Assembly: GCA_965224525.1 (NCBI GenBank)
Contig: OZ245050.1
Location: 2,666,001 to 2,730,000 of the forward strand
DNA: 64,000 nucleotides
DNA from: Granulosicoccus sp036478565
Lineage (GTDB): Bacteria > Pseudomonadota > Gammaproteobacteria > Granulosicoccales > Granulosicoccaceae
Direction: 5' to 3'
In this document: piece after piece, positions 8,569-15,400 of the stretch
Numbering within the stretch: position 1 is the stretch's first letter
How the letters are laid out: each line of letters opens with the position of its first letter
Translations under genes and position numbers: made by a program
Notes under the pieces: generated by a model
What the model was told of the DNA's origin: nothing
Database searches by the model: none
The model's input: only the letters and a program-made list of their open reading frames with translations

Positions 8569-11073
8569 TCAAGGACTAATGACCAGGTCACAGGCATCAC
8601 CTTTGCCATCACCATCACTGTCTGCTTGATTTGCATTCTTGATCGCCGGGCAATTATCGACATTGTTTTTCTTGCCGTCACCATCCTTGTCATCATCACA
8701 CGCATCGCCCAGCGCATCGCCGTCGATATTGGCCTGATCCGTATTCTTGATTGCCTGACAGTTATCAACCGTATCCTTGATACCGTCTTTATCCGTATCG
8801 GAATCATCTACCAGGTCACAGACATCGCCCTTGCCGTCACCATCTTTGTCTGCCTGATCTGCATTCTTGATCGCCGGGCAGTTATCGACATTGTTTTTCT
8901 TACCGTCGCCATCCTTGTCATCATCACACGCATCGCCCAGCGCATCGCCGTCGATATTGGCCTGATCCGTATTCTTGATTGCCGGACAGTTATCAACCGC
9001 ATCCTTGATACCGTCTTTATCCGTATCGGAATCATCTACCAGGTCACAGACATCGCCCTTGCCGTCACCATCTTTGTCTGCCTGATCTGCATTCTTGATC
9101 GCCGGGCAGTTATCGACATTGTTTTTCTTACCGTCGCCATCCTTGTCATCATCACACGCATCGCCCAGCGCATCGCCGTCGATATTGGCCTGATCCGTAT
9201 TCTTGATTGCCGGACAGTTATCAACCGCATCCTTGATACCGTCTTTATCCGTATCGGAATCATCTACCAGGTCGCAGACATCGCCCTTGCCGTCACCATC
9301 TTTGTCTGCCTGATTTGCATTCTTGATCGCCGGGCAGTTATCGACATTGTTTTTCTTACCGTCGCCATCCTTGTCATCATCACACGCATCGCCTAGCGCA
9401 TCGCCATCGATATTGGCCTGATCCGTATTCTTGATTGCCGGACAGTTATCAACCGCATCCTTGATACCGTCTTTATCCGTATCGGAATCATCTACCAGGT
9501 CACAGACATCGCCCTTGCCGTCACCATCTTTGTCTGCCTGATTTGCATTCTTGATCGCCGGGCAGTTATCGACATTGTTTTTCTTACCGTCACCATCCTT
9601 GTCATCATCACACGCATCGCCTAGCGCATCGCCGTCGATATTGGCCTGATCCGTATTCTTGATTGCCGGACAGTTATCAACCGCATCCTTGATACCGTCT
9701 TTATCCGTATCGGAATCATCTACCAGATCACAGACATCGCCCTTGCCGTCACCATCTTTGTCTGCCTGATCTGCGTTCTTGATCGCCGGGCAGTTATCGA
9801 CATTGTTTTTCTTACCGTCGCCATCCTTGTCATCATCACACGCATCGCCTAGCGCATCGCCATCGATATTGGCCTGATCCGTATTCTTGATTGCCGGACA
9901 GTTATCAACCGCATCCTTGATACCGTCTTTATCCGTATCGGAATCATCTACCAGGTCACAGACATCGCCCTTGCCGTCACCATCTTTGTCTGCCTGATCT
10001 GCATTCTTGATCGCCGGGCAGTTATCGACATTGTTTTTCTTACCGTCGCCATCCTTGTCATCATCACACGCATCGCCCAGCGCATCGCCGTCGATATTGA
10101 CCTGATCCGTATTTTTGATTTCCGGACAGTTGTCATCTGGGTTCAGAATCCCATCCTGATCATTGTCAGTTTGCGGATCACTTGAGTTAAACGGATTAGT
10201 GTCGGCAATGAATTCTTCAACGTTGTTCAACAAATCACCGTCATCATTGAAGTCGACCTTGTATTGATCGGCTGCAATATCGAAAACACCACCACTGTTG
10301 CCTGCATCCCGATTACTCTGGGCAAATGCCAACCGTACTCGACGTTCAGGGCTGTCGTATACGGTTATCGCAATCAGCGCGTTCGTGTTCTGAGCGACGT
10401 CCGTTTCACCCCGCCATGTATTGCCTTCACGAGTCAGCGGCAACACCACATTGTCTACCAACGCTGCCGCATCAAGCCGTGCTAATTTTTCTTCACCGGC
10501 ACCTTGTAAAGCAGCTGGCAGCTGAAAAATAACGCCAAATGGCACCATGACAACCGGCGCCGGCGGGTCTGAAGCATCGTTGAACAGTGTCCCTGCTTCA
10601 CGCTCCTGCAGATTGGTTCGACTATCGTTGTCATCATCCGGGTAAAGAAATGCATCGTTTTGGATCACGACAGTTTCCTGTGTTGATACCGCAGGAACGG
10701 TCACTGGCCAGGTCGCGATTGCCAGCGTCAGTATTTCGCCCGATATCAGTTCGTCCCATCGTATTGATATATCCAGTGAGGAGTTTGCCGGAATAGTCGT
10801 ATCCAACTGCCAGAGCCCACTGTTGTTTTGTGTCACGATCTCTGGCTCCCTGTCTCCTACCGTAACCGTCAAGCGCAGATTTTCCCGCAAGACTGCACGT
10901 GAAGCCATTATCGGCCCCGGCGGTGACATCATCAGCTCTGACGCGCCATTGCTGTCCACACTAACCGTGTTATCCATGTCACAGGAAACTGTGACCATCA
11001 AAACGCCAATCAGTAAGACCACAGTTCTGAATTGAAATACAGCTGTTTCAATCAGCTTGTGAAGAATAAACAT
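8569..11073 (-). CDS. Lipoprotein with tandem TSP3-type calcium-binding repeats
   Basis: 834 residues. A signal sequence ends in lipobox MVTVSC (Cys39). Residues about 50-300 form a globular head with two strand-rich modules and EF-hand-like DxDxDG loops. The rest is a stalk of 6.8 copies of a 76-residue unit, each holding two TSP3-like motifs (DNCPAIKN, then DxDGDxxGDxCD). Such Asp-rich loops bind Ca2+ and make rigid extended rods in known proteins. The head is almost identical to that of the next protein (gene at 11140-12681) and homologous to the protein at 35694-37079. GAAGAG lies upstream of the ATG. Function is unknown; cell-surface display is inferred from the lipobox and repeats. Confidence 0.85.
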   Translation of the reverse strand: MFILHKLIETAVFQFRTVVLLIGVLMVTVSCDMDNTVSVDSNGASELMMSPPGPIMASRAVLRENLRLTVTVGDREPEIVTQNNSGLWQLDTTIPANSSLDISIRWDELISGEILTLAIATWPVTVPAVSTQETVVIQNDAFLYPDDDNDSRTNLQEREAGTLFNDASDPPAPVVMVPFGVIFQLPAALQGAGEEKLARLDAAALVDNVVLPLTREGNTWRGETDVAQNTNALIAITVYDSPERRVRLAFAQSNRDAGNSGGVFDIAADQYKVDFNDDGDLLNNVEEFIADTNPFNSSDPQTDNDQDGILNPDDNCPEIKNTDQVNIDGDALGDACDDDKDGDGKKNNVDNCPAIKNADQADKDGDGKGDVCDLVDDSDTDKDGIKDAVDNCPAIKNTDQANIDGDALGDACDDDKDGDGKKNNVDNCPAIKNADQADKDGDGKGDVCDLVDDSDTDKDGIKDAVDNCPAIKNTDQANIDGDALGDACDDDKDGDGKKNNVDNCPAIKNANQADKDGDGKGDVCDLVDDSDTDKDGIKDAVDNCPAIKNTDQANIDGDALGDACDDDKDGDGKKNNVDNCPAIKNANQADKDGDGKGDVCDLVDDSDTDKDGIKDAVDNCPAIKNTDQANIDGDALGDACDDDKDGDGKKNNVDNCPAIKNADQADKDGDGKGDVCDLVDDSDTDKDGIKDAVDNCPAIKNTDQANIDGDALGDACDDDKDGDGKKNNVDNCPAIKNADQADKDGDGKGDVCDLVDDSDTDKDGIKDTVDNCQAIKNTDQANIDGDALGDACDDDKDGDGKKNNVDNCPAIKNANQADSDGDGKGDACDLVISP
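8573..10131. repeat. 228-bp tandem repeats, about 6.8 copies
   Basis: Near-identical 228-base units lie head to tail within the stalk of the TSP3 lipoprotein, differing by only a few bases per copy (for example CTGATCTGC versus CTGATTTGC, and CAGGTCACAG versus CAGGTCGCAG). The last copy (left end, near 8573-8800) is the most diverged. Such identity implies recent amplification or ongoing gene conversion, so copy number is likely to vary between strains and short-read assemblies may collapse it. Confidence 0.95.
10210..11063. repeat. 854-bp duplicated segment, copy A
   Basis: It encodes the signal peptide and head of the TSP3 lipoprotein and matches 11803-12656 in the same orientation without net insertion or deletion. 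Differences are sparse and cluster near 10615-10640 against 12205-12235. Similarity ends abruptly at the start of the repeat tails on one side and at the signal-peptide start on the other. Confidence 0.95.
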
Positions 11074-11139
11074 GTCAACACTCTTCGTTATTCGCTATGC
11101 CCAATCGTTGTTACGCCTTTGTGCAGAATCACCAAGTGT

Positions 11140-12681
11140 TCATATCTGGGAGCATTTCAAATCACCCCGAGCACTGCTATTGGCTTCAAACGATTTTTTG
11201 TCTGCCGAGAATATGACATTCAACCAATTTATCTGCTCGGTCGGACTCGACATTTCAAGCTGCAATGCGTCGGCTGCCACAACTTTCCATAAAAAAGTTT
11301 TCTGAACCGCCGAAAAAACTTCAATTCCGGTCTGCCCGGAGCTCGTTTCAGGATCACTACCAGTTTTGGAGAACTTGTATTCAACCGCGCCTTGAGTGAA
11401 TTCACAGACCCATGAGCCAGAACCGCCGATGATATTACTGGACAAACCGTCTTGGCCGGCAACCGGTGGCTCTGTGGTAACTGGTGGCTCTGTGGTAACT
11501 GGCGGCTCTGTGGTAACTGGCGGCTCTGTGGTAACTGGCGGCTCTGTGGTTACTGGCGGCTCTGTGGTAACCGGTGGCTCTGTGGTAACTGGCGGCTCTG
11601 TGGTTACTGGCGGCTCTGTGGTTACTGGCGGCTCTGTGGTAACTGGTGGCTCTGTGGTAACTGGTGGCTCTGTAGTAACCGGCGGCTCTGTAGTAACTGG
11701 CGGCTCTGTAGTAACTGGTGGCTCTGTGGTAACTGGCGGCTCTGTAGTAACTGGCGGCTCAATAGATGGATCGCTGGAATCAAGTGCGTTACTACCGCTG
11801 TTGAATTCTTCAACGTTGTTCAACAAATCCCCGTCATCATTGAAGTCGATCTGGTATTGATCGGCTGCAATATCGAAAACACCACCACTGTTGCCTGCAT
11901 CCCGATTACTCTGGGCAAATGCCAACCGTACTCGACGTTCAGGGCTGTCGTATACGGTTATCGCAATCAGCGCGTTCGTGTTCTGAGCGACGTCCGTTTC
12001 ACCCCGCCATGTATTGCCTTCACGAGTCAGCGGCAACACCACATTGTCTACCAACGCTGCCGCATCAAGCCGTGCTATTTTTTCTTCACCGGCACCTTGT
12101 AAAGCAGCTGGCAACTGAAAAATAACGCCAAATGGCACCATGACAACCGGCGCCGGCGGGTCTGAAGCATCGTTGAACCGTGTTCCTGCTTCGCGTTCCT
12201 CCAGATTACTTGGACCATCACCATCTTCATCCGGGTAAAGAAATGCATCGTTTCGGATCACGACAGTTTCCTGTGTTGATACCGCAGGAATGATCACTGG
12301 CCAGGTCGCGATTGCCAGCGTCAGAATTTCGCCCGATATCAGCTCGTCCCATTGTATTGATATATCCAGTGTGGAGTTTGCCGGAATGGTCGTATCCAGC
12401 TGCCAGAGCCCACTGTTGTTTTGTGTCACGATCTCTGGCTCCCTGTCTCCTACCGTAACCGTCAAGCGCAGATTTTCCCGCAAGACTGCACGTGAAGCCA
12501 TTATCGGCCCCGGCGGTGACACCATCAGCTCTGACGCGCCATTGCTGTCCACACTAACCGTGTTATCCATGTCACAGGAAACTGTGACCATCAAAACGCC
12601 AATCAGTAAAACCACAGTTCTGAATTGAAATACAGCTGTTTCAATCAGCTTGTGAAAAACAACTATGGGAAGAACAAACAT
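11140..12681 (-). CDS. Lipoprotein with PPVTTE repeat stalk
   Basis: 513 residues from the ATG at 12681; a GTG at 12690 would add three residues. The signal peptide ends in lipobox MVTVSC, and the head (about 40-300) is nearly identical to that of the neighbouring TSP3 lipoprotein. Instead of TSP3 units it continues into about 16 copies of PPVTTE, a Pro/Thr-rich extended linker, and ends in a unique globular domain of about 100 residues (GSGSWVCEFTQGAVEYKFS to GDLKCSQI) with two Cys that could pair. The start follows the upstream gene stop by 15 bases, implying an operon. The shared head with different tails suggests a common anchor or partner-binding module presenting different tips; this is inference. 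Confidence 0.85.
   Translation of the reverse strand: MFVLPIVVFHKLIETAVFQFRTVVLLIGVLMVTVSCDMDNTVSVDSNGASELMVSPPGPIMASRAVLRENLRLTVTVGDREPEIVTQNNSGLWQLDTTIPANSTLDISIQWDELISGEILTLAIATWPVIIPAVSTQETVVIRNDAFLYPDEDGDGPSNLEEREAGTRFNDASDPPAPVVMVPFGVIFQLPAALQGAGEEKIARLDAAALVDNVVLPLTREGNTWRGETDVAQNTNALIAITVYDSPERRVRLAFAQSNRDAGNSGGVFDIAADQYQIDFNDDGDLLNNVEEFNSGSNALDSSDPSIEPPVTTEPPVTTEPPVTTEPPVTTEPPVTTEPPVTTEPPVTTEPPVTTEPPVTTEPPVTTEPPVTTEPPVTTEPPVTTEPPVTTEPPVTTEPPVTTEPPVAGQDGLSSNIIGGSGSWVCEFTQGAVEYKFSKTGSDPETSSGQTGIEVFSAVQKTFLWKVVAADALQLEMSSPTEQINWLNVIFSADKKSFEANSSARGDLKCSQI
11460..11762. repeat. 18-bp tandem repeats encoding PPVTTE
   Basis: About 16 contiguous copies of an 18-base unit (plus strand GGCTCTGTGGTAACTGGY), with silent variants such as GTTACT and GTAGTA. 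The unit is a multiple of three, so copy-number change keeps the frame. It is a typical slipped-strand hotspot inside a surface-protein linker. Confidence 0.95.
11803..12656. repeat. 854-bp duplicated segment, copy B
   Basis: Direct copy of 10210-11063 that encodes the signal peptide and head of the PPVTTE lipoprotein. The two copies lie about 1.6 kb apart in direct orientation, so recombination between them could delete one tail or fuse heads and tails. Confidence 0.95.
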
Positions 12682-12695
12682 GGATAACACTTCGT

Positions 12696-13319
12696 TTAAT
12701 TGGGTGTATCGACAATAATACGTACGGGCACATCAGGGCCGGCAGCGCCCTGGTTACCACCCGAATCATTATCTCCTCCTGCAGCAGCTGCAAGACCAGC
12801 CAAAACCACTAACCCCAGTACGCCATACAAGATTTTCCGCTTACCGGAACCGGCATTAGCCGGTGCGGTAGTGCTTTGTGCTGCCACAGCCGTTGAATCG
12901 ACAAGCTCTCGCTGCAAGGGGTCGAACGCGAAGCCCCGGATACTTCGATTGCCCGCCGCATCCCGAGCCTCTATGTAGTACTGAATGATGGTCGCATCCA
13001 TACCACGTGTTTCTACGGATGCAGTATAGATATCCGTACTTGCCAGCACTGACATATCCAGCGATTGGTAGTCACCAGCATCTGCCATGCGATAGTGCAA
13101 TGTCACTGATTCCACACCTGTGCTATGCGTTACCGTTGCGGTAAACACTTGATTATCGCCACGCGCACCCTCATCAACCATTTCGAGTTGAATCTCCGGT
13201 GGATCCGACTCGGTCGTCTGAGCCAATGCATTTGCAGGCAGAACTGCCACGAGAGATACCAGCAGATGGCAAAAAACCATAGCGCCAGCAAGCAAACGAT
13301 TTACTTTCAGTACATGCAT
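12696..13319 (-). CDS. Secreted/membrane protein with Ig-like domain
   Basis: 207 residues with a good RBS (GGAGAAATC before the ATG). Residues 1-34 are a signal peptide ending ANALAQ. Residues about 40-135 form an Ig/Fn3-like module of the kind found in bacterial envelope proteins (PPEIQLEMVDEG, VESVTLHYRMADAGDY, IQYYIEARDAAGNRS). Residues about 160-182 are a hydrophobic segment (ILYGVLGLVVLAGLAAAAGG) preceded by GKRK, with a short Gly-rich tail. It sits 12 bases after the coiled-coil gene and 15 bases before the PPVTTE lipoprotein gene, so the three are probably one transcript. No named family is recognised. Confidence 0.75.
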   Translation of the reverse strand: MHVLKVNRLLAGAMVFCHLLVSLVAVLPANALAQTTESDPPEIQLEMVDEGARGDNQVFTATVTHSTGVESVTLHYRMADAGDYQSLDMSVLASTDIYTASVETRGMDATIIQYYIEARDAAGNRSIRGFAFDPLQRELVDSTAVAAQSTTAPANAGSGKRKILYGVLGLVVLAGLAAAAGGDNDSGGNQGAAGPDVPVRIIVDTPN

Positions 13320-13331
13320 GATTTCTCCGTA

Positions 13332-15098
13332 CTACCAGTCAATCAGAGACCAACCCGAGCCTTCGCGAGTACTGGTCAGTTTTATCGTTGACAATCCGGC
13401 CGGTATAGCTACCTCAGTGCCGTCTGCACGAGTTGCGCGGCTGAGACGCAATGTACCGGTTATCGAATCACTGGCGTTGCGTGTCGCAACATTGGCGATC
13501 CTGGCATCTATTGCGTCACTGTTAGCGAAAAGTTGCATGAATTGTTGCACGCGTGATCCTGAGCGCTGGGTGATCGCTATGACATCTGTTATCTGACCGT
13601 TTTCCACGGCCTGCTCCAGTGTCGTAAAGTCTCCGTATACCCTTTGCAGGTCTTCATCTGAAATGGTGCGTGGCGTTTCAACGACAACACCCGCATTGTC
13701 ATTTTGCGCCTTGTCACGTTCAGCACGCTGTCTGGCTGCCTGTTTGTCGGTTGCCTTTCTATCAGCGTCAGCTTGTTCAGCTGCCTTGCGTTTTGCTTCC
13801 AATAAGACTGCCGAATCAGCGTTTGCCAGTGTCTGGGCTGCCTGACGTTCAGCAGCCAGGGTGGCAGCGCGTTTTCCTGCGGCCTCTCGAGCGACCGCTC
13901 TGGCTCGCTCGGCTTCAGTTGCAGCGGCCTCTTCTGCAGCAACACGCTGTTGATTCGCCGTAATTTGCTCAGCTCGCGTCTGTTCGGCAGCGATCCGCTT
14001 TTGCTGTGCCGCCAACTGTTCCGCCTGTGCTCTCTCCGCCGCGATACGCTCTTGCTCTGCCTGCTGCGCCGCCAACTGATCAGCCCGTGCTTTCTCCGCC
14101 GCAATACGCTCTTGCTCCGCTTTCTGTGCCGTCAACAGCTCAGCCTGTGCTTTCTCCGCCGCAATACGCTCTTGCTCCGTTTTCTGTGCCGCCAATTGCT
14201 CAGCCTGAGCTTTCTCAGCAGTGATGCGCTCTTGCTCCGCTTCTATCGATGATTCAGTCAACGAGACCTCGCTCGTATCGGGCTGCAATTCAGTATTTTC
14301 GGGTGACAGAACTTGCTCCAACGTCAAACTACCATTTTGAATCGCTCTGATTTTGCTCGATATTTCATCAAACTCCGGTGCTCCATAGCCATAAATGGAT
14401 CGATCCATGGTGTCTATCCAGCGCTGCGCCTCATCAAGGCGATTCTCGGCCAGCAAACCCTCAACAATCTCCAGCTCCGAGCGAAAGCGCTGTCCGAGTG
14501 AAGGCAATGTTTTTTCCGCTGCTACCTCAGTGATGATTTCATTAACAGTGGTATCGCTCCCGGTTGGTACGGACTCCAGCTCAGTTTCCCCGACAGCGCG
14601 CTCATCGTCCACATTGGCTACAATCGGTTGTGTCGGCCTTGCAAAATAGTCCATGGCAAACAATGCAACGCCTGCAGAAAACATCAGTGCGCTTACAAGC
14701 CACAATAACCAGCGTTTTTTATGACTTGGGCGATTGTCATAGTCGTACCCGGTAGCGCCACCATACACGCCATCGCGCCAGTCATCATCGAAGTCAAATT
14801 CCCCACGTTTTTGACGCAGCTGTTGATCCGTGTCTTGCTCCTCACTCAGAAAACCAAAGTCGCTGTCATCCTCAAACGCGGTTTCCTCTGGCTGTGAGGG
14901 GTGTTTTTGACCGTGAATCGGAGCACGCAAAGCACCAGACTCCGCCACTGGCACCGGTTTACGAATAACCGGCAGCGGTTGCGATGTATCCGTTGCGCGC
15001 TTCGGCGTGCGCTGTGAACGGTTCGCAGCATCCTCATCAAGGAAGTCGAACATCGCTTTATTGTCCGGCTCTTCCTGATCGAATTCGGGTTTGGACAT
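13332..15098 (-). CDS. Single-pass membrane protein with Ala/Glu/Gln coiled coil
   Basis: 588 residues. An acidic cytoplasmic N-terminus of about 128 residues has Asp/Glu-rich patches. It is followed by one membrane segment (about 130-150, RWLLWLVSALMFSAGVALFAM) and a periplasmic part. Residues about 275-480 are a long coiled coil built of 21-residue repeats (QAEQERIAAEKA...), TolA-like in composition. The C-terminal ~110 residues (SDEDLQRVYGDFTTLEQAVENG to GSGWSLIDW) look globular and may fold like NTF2/SnoaL domains. It is the first gene of the surface-protein run. A TolA- or TonB-like bridging role across the periplasm is speculative, as no TonB box or TolA III domain is recognised. Confidence 0.75.
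   Translation of the reverse strand: MSKPEFDQEEPDNKAMFDFLDEDAANRSQRTPKRATDTSQPLPVIRKPVPVAESGALRAPIHGQKHPSQPEETAFEDDSDFGFLSEEQDTDQQLRQKRGEFDFDDDWRDGVYGGATGYDYDNRPSHKKRWLLWLVSALMFSAGVALFAMDYFARPTQPIVANVDDERAVGETELESVPTGSDTTVNEIITEVAAEKTLPSLGQRFRSELEIVEGLLAENRLDEAQRWIDTMDRSIYGYGAPEFDEISSKIRAIQNGSLTLEQVLSPENTELQPDTSEVSLTESSIEAEQERITAEKAQAEQLAAQKTEQERIAAEKAQAELLTAQKAEQERIAAEKARADQLAAQQAEQERIAAERAQAEQLAAQQKRIAAEQTRAEQITANQQRVAAEEAAATEAERARAVAREAAGKRAATLAAERQAAQTLANADSAVLLEAKRKAAEQADADRKATDKQAARQRAERDKAQNDNAGVVVETPRTISDEDLQRVYGDFTTLEQAVENGQITDVIAITQRSGSRVQQFMQLFANSDAIDARIANVATRNASDSITGTLRLSRATRADGTEVAIPAGLSTIKLTSTREGSGWSLIDW
13966..14235. repeat. 63-bp repeats encoding a 21-residue coiled-coil unit
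   Basis: Several adjacent copies of a 63-base unit encode QAEQERIAAEKAQAEQLAAQK-like heptads (three heptads per unit). They are well conserved in DNA on the right side and decay towards 13966. Their regular register suggests growth by unequal exchange. Confidence 0.8.
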
Positions 15099-15400
15099 AC
15101 TTGGTTCTGCGGCTTGCTGCCCGATTTTTCGAGAAGATCACCGATTTCAAATTGAAGGGCTTTCATCATAGCCGATTACATACTGCCAAAAACCGGTACC
15201 AGTGTGATTTTCGAGTAAATCAGACATGAAAACAAGGCGCTGGCTCTATAGATAACACCTGATTCACAAACCATCCGGGCGCTAATCGCCAATAATTCGC
15301 CATTCTGTTGAGTTCGGTGGCTTCCCTTACCTGATCGCCAGATTCCTGCGTTTCTCCCCAATTCGCGCTGCTGGCGGCCAGCCGAAGACTAACGCACAAA
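15099..15400. other. Intergenic region without recognisable gene
   Basis: About 300 bases lie between the M64 peptidase gene end and the coiled-coil protein gene start, both on the minus strand. It should hold the promoter of the coiled-coil/Ig/lipoprotein operon. I see no open frame with coding character, no tRNA and no T-tracted hairpin. Confidence 0.4.

Noticed and set aside
8626..9396. Long plus-strand open frame opposite the TSP3 repeats
   Set aside because: It is a periodic antisense shadow of the Asp-rich repeats; no RBS and no plausible protein.
8573..10131. Regular repeats that might suggest a CRISPR array
   Set aside because: Units are contiguous 228-bp coding repeats with no unique spacers, in frame within a lipoprotein gene.
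11396..11860. Plus-strand frame encoding Gly-Gly-Ser-Val-Val repeats
   Set aside because: Antisense shadow of the PPVTTE tract; the minus-strand gene has signal peptide, head homology and operon context.
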